Assembly: GCA_046091365.1 (NCBI GenBank)
Contig: JBJTBM010000134.1
Location: 1 to 15,982 of the forward strand
Reading direction: 5' to 3'
DNA length: 15,982 nt
DNA from: Casp-actino8 sp046091365
Lineage (GTDB): Bacteria > Actinomycetota > Acidimicrobiia > Acidimicrobiales > Ilumatobacteraceae
Numbering within the stretch: the first letter of the stretch is position 1; every line of letters starts with the position of its first letter. The translations under genes and the position numbers were made by a program. Positions 7,594 through 14,917 of this stretch are shown piece by piece. The notes beneath the pieces were generated by a model. That model was not told the DNA's origin and searched no databases. It saw only the letters and a program-made list of their open reading frames with translations.

Positions 7594-8598
7594 ATGACCG
7601 TCGCCTCCCGCCCCCATCGAGGTGACGCTGAACGAGGGCGGCGCCTGATCCAACAGGCGTCCCCGTCACGGAGTTCGGACGGGCGGGCTGCGAAAGCAGC
7701 CCGCCTGTTTCGTGTCACGCCATCGGGTCTGGCTGCGGCCGCCCCGGTGGTATTCGTGCTGTTGTGGAGCACCGGGTTCATCGTCGCCCGTTACGGCACC
7801 CGCGATGCGGGGCCGATGACTTTTTTATCCTTACGATTGCTCGTAGCCACCGCTGTGCTGACTCTCATCGCGCGTGTCACCAATGCGCCGCGTCTCAATC
7901 GCGAGCAAATGAAGTGGGCGGCGGTCACGGGCGTGGGGTTGCACGCGGTGTACCTCGGGGGCGTGTTCGTCGCCTCCGACCTGGGTCTGCCGTCGGGCCT
8001 GTCGGCGCTCATCTCCGGTCTGCACCCCGTTCTCACCTCGGTGGGCGCGTTGCTGTTGCTGGGTGAGACGCTGTCGCGCCGTCAGTGGCTGGGTGTGGCG
8101 TGTGGTGTGGGCGGGGTGGTGGCCGTGGTCGTCGACCGACTGGAGGCCGGCATCAGTGGTATCACCGTCGGCGCTCTGGTGGCCATGGCCGTCTCGGTGG
8201 TCGGTATGTCGGCGGGTACCTTGCTGCAGCGCGCGCGTGGGGGAGCGATGCCACTCCTGTACGGCACGGCGGTTCAGTACCTCGTGTCGGCGTTGATTCT
8301 CGGGGTGGGAGCCGGTTTCGTCGAGCACTTCGAGGTCCGCTCGACCGCGCGATTCTGGTGGTCGTTGACGTGGGCCGTGGTGGTGCTGTCGATCGCCGCG
8401 GTGTTGATCATGCTGTGGTTGTTGCAGCGCCGTGCGGCGGCGCGGGTGAGCAGTCTGTTCTTCCTCACACCGGCCCTGAGCACCATTGAGGGTGCGATTC
8501 TCTTCGACGAACGTCTGGGCGTTCTGGCCGTGATCGGGTTGGTCGTGGCGTTGACGGGCGTCGCGTTGACGACGCGTCAGTCCCGCGGAGCGGGATGA
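7594..8598 (+). CDS. EamA/DMT-family inner-membrane transporter (start uncertain)
   Basis: Ten hydrophobic segments are visible, the first at VVFVLLWSTGFIVARYG and the last at VLAVIGLVVALTGVALTT, with the paired EamA repeat architecture (a substrate or metabolite exporter type). The TM1 motif LLWSTGF and the segment GPMTFLSLRL are typical. Coordinates give the longest frame (ATG 7594, 334 aa). Its first 40 codons run through two RNA-like hairpins, including a terminator-like one at 7682-7710, and have weaker third-position GC. The true start is therefore probably later; GTG 7747 (283 aa) is the next standard start codon but lies very close to TM1. The substrate is unknown; a pyrimidine-pathway product or ammonium-linked amino acid cannot be shown. 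Confidence 0.8.
   Translation: MTVASRPHRGDAERGRRLIQQASPSRSSDGRAAKAARLFRVTPSGLAAAAPVVFVLLWSTGFIVARYGTRDAGPMTFLSLRLLVATAVLTLIARVTNAPRLNREQMKWAAVTGVGLHAVYLGGVFVASDLGLPSGLSALISGLHPVLTSVGALLLLGETLSRRQWLGVACGVGGVVAVVVDRLEAGISGITVGALVAMAVSVVGMSAGTLLQRARGGAMPLLYGTAVQYLVSALILGVGAGFVEHFEVRSTARFWWSLTWAVVVLSIAAVLIMLWLLQRRAAARVSSLFFLTPALSTIEGAILFDERLGVLAVIGLVVALTGVALTTRQSRGAG
7622..7669 (+). other. Nested inverted repeat in the leader between LLM gene and EamA gene
   Basis: An outer stem GTGACG (7622-7627)/CGTCAC (7664-7669) encloses an inner stem CGCCTG (7642-7647)/CAGGCG (7654-7659) with loop ATCCAA. Thirteen bases later comes the strong hairpin at 7682-7705. Together they look like a structured RNA leader ending in a terminator. 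I do not recognise a known riboswitch class in it. Confidence 0.4.
7682..7710 (+). terminator. Rho-independent-like terminator after the pyrimidine operon
   Basis: GGCGGGCTGC (7682-7691), a GAAA tetraloop and GCAGCCCGCC (7696-7705) form a perfect 10-bp GC-rich stem, followed by TGTTT. The T-run is short. It lies about 90 bp after the LLM stop codon and before the hydrophobic part of the EamA gene, so it separates the two units or acts as an attenuator for the transporter. Confidence 0.7.
8581..8595 (+). terminator. Small hairpin at the convergent EamA/aminotransferase ends
   Basis: TCCCGC GGA GCGGGA is a perfect 6-bp stem with a 3-base loop overlapping the last EamA codons. The two convergent genes are only 10 bp apart. 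No T-run follows, so a terminating role is tentative. Confidence 0.3.
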
Positions 8599-8608
8599 CG
8601 GATCGCGC

Positions 8609-9964
8609 TCACTTGCCGGTGTAGCGCTTGTCGGCCAGTTCCAACACTTCGTCGATGATCGCGATGCCTTGTCGCACCTCGTCGTCGCTGATGGTCAAGG
8701 GCGGCACGACGTGCATCCGATTGAAGTGGGTGAACGGCCACAGCCCGCGTGCCTTGCAGGCACCGATGAGTTCCACCATCGGTGCGTTCGCCTCGCCAGC
8801 GGCGTTGAAGGGTACGAGGGGCTCACGGGTGGCGCGATCCTCGACCAGTTCGATGGCCCAGAACACTCCGATACCGCGCACGTCCCCGACGCTGGGATGC
8901 TTGGCCTTCAACTTCTCGAGTTCCGGGCCGATGACGTCGCGACCGAGGTGGCGGGCGTGTTCGATGATGCCCTCCTCCTCGAAGATGTTGATGCTGGCCA
9001 CGGCCGACGCGCAGGCGAGCGGGTGTCCGCTGTAAGTGAGCCCACCGGGGAACTGCCGCTCGCGGAAGGTGTCGGCGATGCGTCGGCTGATGACCACGCC
9101 ACCGAGAGGCAGGTAACCCGAGTTGACACCCTTGGCGAAGCAGATGAGATCGGGAGTGACATCCCATACCTGCACGGCGAACCATTCGCCGCAGCGTCCG
9201 AAGCCCGCCATCACCTCGTCGGCGATGAACACGATGCCGTACTCGTCACAGATGGAACGAACGCCCTCGAGGTAGCCGGGCGGCGGGACGAGGATGCCGT
9301 TCGTGCCCACGACCGTCTCCAGCATCACCGCGGCCACGGTCTGAGGTCCCTCGACCATCAACGTGTCGCGCAGGTGTTGCAGTGCACGTTGCGATTCCTG
9401 GATCTCGTCCTCGCTGTGGAATGCCGACCGGTAGGTGTAGGGACCCCAGAACTTCACGACGCCGGGAATGCCGGGTTCGCTCGGCCAACGACGCGGATCG
9501 CCGGTGAGTTGGATCGCGCCGCCGGTCGCTCCGTGGTAACTGCGGTAGGTGGTGAGCACCTTGTGTCGACCAGTGTGCAGTCGGGCCATGCGGATGGCGT
9601 TCTCGGTGGCTTCGGCACCGCCGTTGGTGAAGAACACCATGTCGAGGTCGCCGGGTGCACGCTCCACGATGAGACGGGCCGCCTCGCTGCGGGCATCGTT
9701 GGCGTGGATCGGCGCGATGGTGCACAGGCGAGCCGCTTGCTCTTGGATCGCCGCGACCAACTTGGGGTGTTGGTGGCCGATGTTGACGTTGACCAACTGG
9801 CTCGAGAAATCGAGGTAGCGCTTGCCGTCCTCGTCCCAGAACCAACTGCCTTCGGCGCCGGCCACGACGATCGGGCTGATCATGCCCTGGGCCGACCATG
9901 AGTGGAAGACGTGGGCGCGGTCGTTGGCGAGGGCCTGGGAGGTGCGGGTGTCGAGCACGGTCAT
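8609..9964 (-). CDS. Class III omega-aminotransferase, probable beta-alanine/beta-aminoisobutyrate aminotransferase, 451 aa
   Basis: Fold-type I PLP enzyme. Seen are FFTNGGAEATENAIRMAR (cofactor phosphate and substrate area), SYHGATGGA, Asp249 of IADEVMAGFGR, which pairs with the pyridine nitrogen, and the Schiff-base Lys278 in FAKGVNSGYLPLGGV. The sequence style (GDPRRWPSEPG, WGPYTYRS) recalls taurine- and beta-alanine:pyruvate aminotransferases. In this setting it would convert beta-alanine to malonate semialdehyde and beta-aminoisobutyrate to methylmalonate semialdehyde, the substrates of the MmsA encoded 2-3 kb away. It is on the opposite strand from the operon but shares its promoter module and 16-bp operator. 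ATG 9964 lies 6 nt after TAGGCT, so the mRNA is probably leaderless. Taurine or another omega-amine is an alternative substrate. Confidence 0.9.
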   Translation of the reverse strand: MTVLDTRTSQALANDRAHVFHSWSAQGMISPIVVAGAEGSWFWDEDGKRYLDFSSQLVNVNIGHQHPKLVAAIQEQAARLCTIAPIHANDARSEAARLIVERAPGDLDMVFFTNGGAEATENAIRMARLHTGRHKVLTTYRSYHGATGGAIQLTGDPRRWPSEPGIPGVVKFWGPYTYRSAFHSEDEIQESQRALQHLRDTLMVEGPQTVAAVMLETVVGTNGILVPPPGYLEGVRSICDEYGIVFIADEVMAGFGRCGEWFAVQVWDVTPDLICFAKGVNSGYLPLGGVVISRRIADTFRERQFPGGLTYSGHPLACASAVASINIFEEEGIIEHARHLGRDVIGPELEKLKAKHPSVGDVRGIGVFWAIELVEDRATREPLVPFNAAGEANAPMVELIGACKARGLWPFTHFNRMHVVPPLTISDDEVRQGIAIIDEVLELADKRYTGK

Positions 9965-9970
9965 GGGGTG

Positions 9971-10000
9971 AGCCTATTCGTTACACATCGGGCTGAACAG
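9971..10000 (-). promoter_or_regulatory. Promoter of the aminotransferase gene
   Basis: On the minus strand, -35 CTGTTC (10000-9995), an 18-bp spacer and -10 TAGGCT (9976-9971) lie 6 nt before ATG 9964. This predicts a leaderless message. The spacing and box sequences parallel the pyrimidine operon promoter at 2613-2642. Confidence 0.55.
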
Positions 10001-10007
10001 ACCGACG

Positions 10008-10023
10008 TTTGTCACCGGACAAT
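10008..10023 (-). promoter_or_regulatory. Palindromic operator, copy 2 (aminotransferase)
   Basis: Read on the minus strand it is ATTGTCCGGTGACAAA, 15/16 identical to the copy at 2590-2605. It lies the same 7 bp upstream of the -35 box, in the same orientation relative to transcription. It also sits in the divergent gap before the dienelactone hydrolase gene and might influence that gene too. Confidence 0.7.
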
Positions 10024-10058
10024 GTTCGATCGAAGCGAACGGCGACCGATCGCATTGC

Positions 10059-10064
10059 TACGGT
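10059..10064 (+). promoter_or_regulatory. -10 box TACGGT of a probable leaderless promoter
   Basis: TACGGT fits TAnnnT and ends 7 nt before ATG 10072. No Shine-Dalgarno is seen in the gap CGTCGGC. No clear -35 box is visible. Confidence 0.45.
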
Positions 10065-10071
10065 CGTCGGC

Positions 10072-10740
10072 ATGGGCGAAATGATTTCCTTCAAGTCGAA
10101 CGGTTCCGAGTGCGCGGGCTACCTCGCTGACGGTGGCGGGCCGGGCGTGATCGTGATCCAAGAATGGTGGGGACTCGTGCCGCACATCCGTGACGTCGCC
10201 GATCGGTTCGCGGCCCGTGGGTTCACCGCGTTGGCGCCTGACCTGTATCACGGCGAATCGTCGAGCGAGCCAGACGGTGCCGGCAAGTTGATGATGGGAC
10301 TCAACCTGGCCACCGCCGCCAAAGATCTCTCGGGTGCCGTCGATGCACTCGTCGCGCGCACGGGCCGCGCCAAGGTGGGTGTCGTCGGTTACTGCATGGG
10401 CGGTGCCCTCTCGTTGATGCTGGCGTGCGAGCGCGCCGACGCGGTGGCCGCGGCCGCGCCGTATTACGGCGTCATCGGATGGCCCACCGCGCAACCCGAC
10501 TGGAACAAGCTGGCGGCCAAGGTGGTGGGCGAGTACGCCGAAGACGACGACTTCGCGTCGCCCGACAAGGTGTGGGGACTCGAAGCCGATCTTCGGGCGT
10601 TGGGCAAGGACGTCGCCATGCACGTGCATCCCGGCACGCACCACGCGTTCTTCAACGATGCCCGCCCCGACGTGTACGACGAGGGTGCCGCGGCGACCGC
10701 GTTCGCCCGCACGCTCGAACTGTTCACGTCGACGTTGTGA
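10072..10740 (+). CDS. Dienelactone hydrolase family protein (alpha/beta hydrolase), 222 aa
   Basis: Cytosolic alpha/beta hydrolase of the DLH family. The nucleophile is Cys108 in GYCMGG, as in true dienelactone hydrolases, rather than Ser. The acid is within the Asp158-160 run (YAEDDDF) and the base is His191 in GTHHAFFND. Glu31 in IQEWWGL matches the residue that positions the cysteine in the family. The frame is open from TTG 10009, but that region holds the operator and a -10 box, so ATG 10072 is preferred; ATG 10081 is the alternative. It is divergent from the aminotransferase. The substrate is unknown and no chlorocatechol or other aromatic-ring genes are nearby. Confidence 0.88.
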   Translation: MGEMISFKSNGSECAGYLADGGGPGVIVIQEWWGLVPHIRDVADRFAARGFTALAPDLYHGESSSEPDGAGKLMMGLNLATAAKDLSGAVDALVARTGRAKVGVVGYCMGGALSLMLACERADAVAAAAPYYGVIGWPTAQPDWNKLAAKVVGEYAEDDDFASPDKVWGLEADLRALGKDVAMHVHPGTHHAFFNDARPDVYDEGAAATAFARTLELFTSTL

Positions 10741-10879
10741 CTGTTCGCGTTTCGGCGTTGTAAATCGGGAAACCTCGTCACACCCCGTGTCTATGTCGTG
10801 ATCGTGGTTGGTCGTTCGCACGGCCATCCAGATCGTGAAGGTGTCTTCACCAGTCGTCCCTTCGTCGTCGGAGGATCAC

Positions 10880-12061
10880 ATGACATCGGAGACCGGGGTC
10901 CTCGTTCTCGGGGCCGTCACCGAGTTGTTGGAGGTGGGTGACGCACCCACCACGTCGATCGAGATTCGTCGTCACCTCGATCGGGCTCGTCGCGTGCGCG
11001 CCTGGATCGACTCCGTCGAGGCCCGGTTGTGTTCGACCCTGCACGAGGCACCCGCCGTGGTGCCCGCCATCGAGTTGGCCCGTTCCGGGCTGAGGGCGTC
11101 CGACGCCCGTCGGGTCATGGCCCGCGCCGACACGATGGAAGTCGCCCCCGAGTTCGGTCGGGCTCTGGAGGTCGGTGAGGTCACCGCCGCCCATGTCGAT
11201 GGTTTGGCGGGAGCGTTGCGCATCTTGGGGGATCGAGCCGACACGTTGCTGGCACAGAGTGCGTCGTTGTTGAGCGATGCCACCGCCATGTCGCCCGACG
11301 AGTTTGGTCGTCATGCACGCCGTGAGGCCCAGCGGCTGTTGAACGACGGCGGAGTGGCCATCTTCGAGCGTCAACGCCGCAACACGACACTTCGCATCTG
11401 GATCGACGACGAGGGCATGACCGTGCTGCACGGAAAGTTCGATCCCGAACGGGGCACCGCCCTGGTGTCGGCGCTCGACCGGGCGGTGGAGGCCATGTTC
11501 CATGCGGGCGATGGTCCGGGAGATGTGCCCGGTCACGTGTTCGACCCAGCCCCCGGCATCGAACCGAACGATCACCGGCGCGCGTTGGCCCTTCTCGAGT
11601 TGCTGTCGTCGTTGCCCTCATCGACGTTCTCGTCGTCTTCGTCGTCGGGCGAATGCACGGCAGCGGGCAATCTGCGTCCGGCGCGCGCTGAGATCATGGT
11701 GCACATCGATCTTCGGACTCTCGTCGACGCCACCGCGGGCACGTCACGGGTCATCGGTGGTTCCGTCCTGCCGGTCGAGACCGAGCGACGGTTGGCCTGC
11801 GATGCCGACATCATCCCGGTCGTGCTGAACGGCGCGGGCGTGGCACTCGACGTCGGACGAGCCAAACGCTTGGCCACCGCTCACCAACGCCGGGCCTTGG
11901 CCGCACGATACGAAACCTGCGCCGTCCCGGGTTGTGCGGTGCTCTTTCACCGGTGCGAACCCCACCATCTTCGCCCATGGGAGAGCGGGGGAGTAACGGA
12001 CTTGTCGAATCTGCTGCCGTTGTGCGTGAGACATCACCACGCCGTGCACGAGGGCGGATAG
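10880..12061 (+). CDS. DUF222/HNH endonuclease domain protein (13E12-repeat type), truncated by an in-frame TAG
   Basis: ATG 10880 follows GGAGGA (10870-10875). Residues about 10-240 form the helical DUF222 region (RRHLDRARRVRAWIDSVEARL; LHGKFDPERGTALVSALDRAVEAMF). A serine-rich linker (about 243-258) and an HNH domain from residue 347 follow, with CAVPGC, HRCEPHHLRPW, DLSNLLPLCVRHHHAVH. The HNH metal and catalytic residues are present. The frame ends at TAG (12059-12061), where the family normally has Trp (HEGGW). The next codons still read KLDVDPDTGIVRVRYP before a TGA, exactly the expected tail. The protein (393 aa) thus lacks its last strand through an apparent Trp-to-amber change. Function in vivo is unknown. 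These proteins are multicopy in actinobacteria and sometimes linked to mobile DNA, but no element ends were seen here. Confidence 0.85.
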   Translation: MTSETGVLVLGAVTELLEVGDAPTTSIEIRRHLDRARRVRAWIDSVEARLCSTLHEAPAVVPAIELARSGLRASDARRVMARADTMEVAPEFGRALEVGEVTAAHVDGLAGALRILGDRADTLLAQSASLLSDATAMSPDEFGRHARREAQRLLNDGGVAIFERQRRNTTLRIWIDDEGMTVLHGKFDPERGTALVSALDRAVEAMFHAGDGPGDVPGHVFDPAPGIEPNDHRRALALLELLSSLPSSTFSSSSSSGECTAAGNLRPARAEIMVHIDLRTLVDATAGTSRVIGGSVLPVETERRLACDADIIPVVLNGAGVALDVGRAKRLATAHQRRALAARYETCAVPGCAVLFHRCEPHHLRPWESGGVTDLSNLLPLCVRHHHAVHEGG

Positions 12062-12132
12062 AAACTCGACGTCGACCCCGACACCGGGATCGTGCGCGTC
12101 AGATACCCGTGATGTTTACTGGGTCGTGATAT

Positions 12133-13014
12133 CTAGGGGGTCTGGCCCAGTGCGGCGATCGCGGCGTGCACCGCCAGCACGCGGCGCGCGTTGTCCACGT
12201 GCAGGTTCTCGATCATGCGACCGTCGACGGTGATCACACCACGTCCTTCGGCGTTGGCCTCCTCGAAGGCGGCGATCACGCGCTGGGCGTAGTCGACCTC
12301 GCCGGCCGAGGGCGCCCACACGTCGTTGGCGATCTCCACCTGGGTCGGGTGAATGAGCGTCTTGCCGTCGAAGCCCATCTGGGCACCTTGTACGCACTCG
12401 TCGCGGAACGCATCCAGATCCTTCACGTCGTTGAACACGCCATCCAGGATCACCTTGCCGGCCTCGCGCGCGCCGAGCAGAGCCGTGGCGAGGTGGGGCA
12501 TCAATGGCGAGCGCCCGCGCACCTGCGTGGCCCTAAGTTCCTTGGCTAGATCGTTGGTGCCCATCACGAGAGTCGCCACGCGCGGGTGCGACGCGATGGT
12601 CCGCACGTCGAAGATGGCGGTGGGGGTCTCGATCATCGCCCAGATCTTCATGCTCCCGGGCGCCCCGGCGGTGGCCAGTGCCGACGACACGGCCTCCACC
12701 TCCTTCAGCGAGTTGATCTTGGGAATCACGACGGCCGACACCCCGGCCATGGCCGCGGCCGCCAGATCGTCGGCACCCCATGGTGTGTCGAGTCCGTTGC
12801 AACGAATCGTCAACTCTTTCGAGCCGTACTCACCGCTACGAGCGGCGGCCACGGCGTTGCGACGCGCGTCGGGCTTGGCGTCGGGGGCCACGGCGTCTTC
12901 CAGATCGAAGATGAGCGCGTCGGCCGGAATGGCCTTGGCCTTGTCGAGGGCCCGCTCGTTGGCGGCGGGCATGTACAGAACAGAACGACGCGGACGAAGG
13001 TCGTTGATATTCAC
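12133..13014 (-). CDS. CitE-like HpcH/HpaI family lyase or malyl-CoA thioesterase, 293 aa
   Basis: TIM-barrel enzyme of the citrate lyase beta-subunit superfamily acting on acyl-CoA esters. Visible are the CoA/Mg region DLEDAVAPD (Asp37, Glu39), Arg71 (IRCNG), Glu129 (AMIETP) and Asp155 (MGTNDLAKEL), plus a C-terminal VDGRMIENLHVDNAR segment typical of stand-alone CitE proteins. Length fits citramalyl-CoA lyase, (3S)-malyl-CoA thioesterase (Mcl2) and related enzymes, and sequence alone does not separate them. It starts with GTG 13014, 12 bp after the larger paralogue, and is co-transcribed with it. No citrate lyase alpha or gamma genes are nearby, so citrate fermentation is unlikely. It ends in TAG, whereas almost all genes here end in TGA. 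Confidence 0.88.
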   Translation of the reverse strand: MNINDLRPRRSVLYMPAANERALDKAKAIPADALIFDLEDAVAPDAKPDARRNAVAAARSGEYGSKELTIRCNGLDTPWGADDLAAAAMAGVSAVVIPKINSLKEVEAVSSALATAGAPGSMKIWAMIETPTAIFDVRTIASHPRVATLVMGTNDLAKELRATQVRGRSPLMPHLATALLGAREAGKVILDGVFNDVKDLDAFRDECVQGAQMGFDGKTLIHPTQVEIANDVWAPSAGEVDYAQRVIAAFEEANAEGRGVITVDGRMIENLHVDNARRVLAVHAAIAALGQTP

Positions 13015-13026
13015 GGTCGTGCTCTC

Positions 13027-14076
13027 TCAGAACTCGTAGATCTTGGCCAGCTCGGGATCGCGGGCGGCCAACTCGCGGGCCAGTTGCACCACCACGCGGC
13101 ACTGCTTCACGGAAGCATCGTCCTCCATCTTGCCGTCGAGCATGATGGCTCCGGTTCCGTCGCCCATGGCCTCGATCACGCGCATGGCGTGGGCCACATC
13201 GCTCGCGCGCGGGCTGAATACCCGACGAGCGATGTCGATCTGGGCCGGATGCAACGACCACGCGCCGACGCACCCGAGCAGATAGGCGTTGCGGAACTGG
13301 TCCTCGCACGCGACGACGTCCTTGATGTCGCCGAAGGGCCCGTAGAAGGGCAGGATGCCGTGCATCACGCACGCGTCCACCATTCGGGCCATGGTGTAGT
13401 GCCACAGGTCCTGTTGATACGTGGCGCGCGGGGCGTCGGGTTGATCGGCGTAGGGGTCCTGACGCACCACGTAGTCGGGATGGCCACCACCGACGCGCGT
13501 GGTCTTCATGCGTCGGTTCGCCGCCAGGTCGGCGGGTCCGAGCGAGAGACCCTGCATGCGCGGCGACGCACCACAGATCTCTTCCACGTTGGCCACGCCG
13601 CGCGCGGTTTCGAGGATCGCGTGAATGAGCAACGGCTTCTTCAGACCGGCCTTGGCCTCGAGCTGGGCCAACAAGCGATCGACGTAATGGATGTCCTCGG
13701 GACCCTCCACTTTGGGGATCATGATGACGTCGAACTTGTCGCCCACCTCGGTGACGATGGTGGTGAGGTCGTCGAGAGCCCACGGCGAATCGAGACTGTT
13801 CACGCGGGTCCACAGTTGGGTCGTGCCCATCGGGACGGTCTTGGCCACCTTCACCAGCCCGGCGCGGGCCGCTTCTTTGTCGCTGGCCGGAACGCCGTCT
13901 TCCAGGTTGCCCAGGATGATGTCGACGGTGGGCACGATGTCGCCCAACTTGGCGACCATCTTGTCGTTCGACGGCGGGAAGAAGTGGATCATCCGGCTGG
14001 GTCGGAAGGGGATCTCGCGAACGGGGTCGGGGGCTCCGACGGCGAGAGGTTTGAAGAAGTCCTTGGCGCTGCGCAC
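13027..14076 (-). CDS. mcl: Malyl-CoA/beta-methylmalyl-CoA/citramalyl-CoA lyase (Mcl), 349 aa
   Basis: CitE-superfamily lyase that reversibly cleaves malyl-CoA to acetyl-CoA plus glyoxylate and beta-methylmalyl-CoA to propionyl-CoA plus glyoxylate. It matches the Chloroflexus aurantiacus trifunctional enzyme as I remember it almost end to end: FFKPLAVGAPDPVREIP, HFFPP, GNLEDGVP, RVNSLDSPW, MIPKVEGPEDIHYVD, SLGPADLAA, KTTRVGGGHP, YQQDLWHYTMARMVD, FYGPFGDIKD and C-terminal LDGKMEDDAS. Metal ligands are Glu156 (HAILETARG) and Asp183. I chose GTG 14076 because it aligns with the family start and lies 6 nt after TACCCT; the open frame to 14118 would cover that promoter. It is the first gene of a pair with the smaller CitE paralogue. 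Confidence 0.9.
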   Translation of the reverse strand: MRSAKDFFKPLAVGAPDPVREIPFRPSRMIHFFPPSNDKMVAKLGDIVPTVDIILGNLEDGVPASDKEAARAGLVKVAKTVPMGTTQLWTRVNSLDSPWALDDLTTIVTEVGDKFDVIMIPKVEGPEDIHYVDRLLAQLEAKAGLKKPLLIHAILETARGVANVEEICGASPRMQGLSLGPADLAANRRMKTTRVGGGHPDYVVRQDPYADQPDAPRATYQQDLWHYTMARMVDACVMHGILPFYGPFGDIKDVVACEDQFRNAYLLGCVGAWSLHPAQIDIARRVFSPRASDVAHAMRVIEAMGDGTGAIMLDGKMEDDASVKQCRVVVQLARELAARDPELAKIYEF

Positions 14077-14082
14077 GATGCA

Positions 14083-14088
14083 AGGGTA
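14083..14088 (-). promoter_or_regulatory. -10 box TACCCT of a probable leaderless promoter for mcl
   Basis: On the minus strand TACCCT is followed by TGCATC and then GTG 14076. No Shine-Dalgarno is present, so a leaderless start is likely. A -35 box is not obvious. Confidence 0.5.
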
Positions 14089-14173
14089 GGTCGTGCGACG
14101 TGAACTTGTCGCGCTCATGTGCGCTGGTTCGTGTGAGCGGGTTTATGAGTCGGAGCGTTCATCGGGGGACGGT

Positions 14174-14179
14174 TACCCT
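14174..14179 (+). promoter_or_regulatory. -10 box TACCCT of a probable leaderless promoter for the HAD gene
   Basis: TACCCT lies 8 nt before GTG 14188. It mirrors the same hexamer on the other strand at 14083-14088, so the 111-bp gap between mcl and the HAD gene is a divergent promoter region. Confidence 0.45.
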
Positions 14180-14187
14180 TGACCCCT

Positions 14188-14889
14188 GTGTCTGGCTCCG
14201 CGCTCACCATCGACTCGCGGCCCATCGACGCGGTGCTGTTCGACGCCGGGGGAATCTTCGTGATCCCCGACCCCTCGGTGCTGGCCCCCTTGCTCGGCTT
14301 CTACGGTGCGTCCGTCGATCACGCCGCGTACCACCGAGCCCATTATCGGGGTATGGCGGCCAAGTCGGCGGCCGGCTCGGGTGAGCGGGACTGGTCGGTC
14401 TACAACCGGGCGTACGTGCGCAGCGTCGGCGTGCCCGAGCACGATGTCGAGGAGGCAGCCATCGCCCTCGATCGCACCAGGAGCGCCTACTTGTGGCGTC
14501 ACGTGATCGACGACAGCGTGCGGGCGTTGCGAGCGCTCCACGACCGGGGAGTACCCATCGGCGTGGTGAGCAACGCCACCGGACAGATCGAGGCCGTGTT
14601 GGCCCGTACCGCGGTGTGTCAAGTGGGTCCCGGCGCGGGCGTGCCCGTTCTCGTCGTGATCGACAGTCACGTGGTCGGCGTGGCCAAGCCCGATCCGGAG
14701 ATCTTCGAGCACGGGTTGCGAGCCCTGCCCAACATCGATCGTTCGCGCGTGGCATACGTCGGCGACTCGGTCACCATGGACGTCGAAGGCGCGCGCCACG
14801 CCGGTTTGTTGCCGGTGCTGCTCGACCCGTACGACGATCATGCGGGCGCGGATTTTCATCGCGTGAAGAGTTTGGGCGAGCTGTTGTGA
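14188..14889 (+). CDS. HAD-superfamily hydrolase, 233 aa, atypical motif I
   Basis: Haloacid dehalogenase-like phosphatase fold. Motif I is VLFDAGGIF, giving the nucleophile Asp19, but the usual second Asp is Gly. Motif II is GVVSNATG, the motif III Lys is in VAKPDPEIF, and motif IV is YVGDSVTMDVEGA. A helical cap lies between about residues 35 and 110. GTG 14188 is preferred over TTG 14179, which overlaps the -10 box. The gene is 13 bp upstream of the methyltransferase frame. The substrate cannot be told; DAGG-type motif I occurs in several HAD branches and does not by itself mean an inactive protein. Confidence 0.85.
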   Translation: MSGSALTIDSRPIDAVLFDAGGIFVIPDPSVLAPLLGFYGASVDHAAYHRAHYRGMAAKSAAGSGERDWSVYNRAYVRSVGVPEHDVEEAAIALDRTRSAYLWRHVIDDSVRALRALHDRGVPIGVVSNATGQIEAVLARTAVCQVGPGAGVPVLVVIDSHVVGVAKPDPEIFEHGLRALPNIDRSRVAYVGDSVTMDVEGARHAGLLPVLLDPYDDHAGADFHRVKSLGELL

Positions 14890-14891
14890 AA

Positions 14892-14917
14892 GTTTCCCGT
14901 GAGTGTTTCCCGTGAGT
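14892..14917 (+). repeat. Perfect 13-bp tandem duplication at the methyltransferase start
   Basis: GTTTCCCGTGAGT occurs at 14892-14904 and again at 14905-14917 with no mismatch. Each copy contains a GTG (14899 and 14912), but the 13-bp unit puts them in different frames, and only the second is in frame with the downstream gene. Confidence 0.85.

Noticed and set aside
10741..10879. Gap before the HNH gene checked for a promoter and for a third copy of the operator.
   Set aside because: No palindrome like the operator and no well-spaced -35/-10 pair were found; only the GGAGGA ribosome-binding site is clear.
11606..11650. TCGTCGTC-rich stretch in the HNH gene considered as a DNA repeat element.
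   Set aside because: It is in frame and encodes a serine-rich linker between two domains, a common feature of this family.
10880..12061. HNH gene considered as the core of a homing or mobile element.
   Set aside because: No terminal repeats, target duplications, intron or intein boundaries were seen, and DUF222/HNH proteins are usual chromosomal genes in actinobacteria.
12062..12132. Gap between the HNH gene and the CitE-like gene checked for a terminator.
   Set aside because: Only a weak ACCC/GGGT pairing is visible, with no T-run; not enough to call. It otherwise holds the 3' tail lost behind the amber codon.
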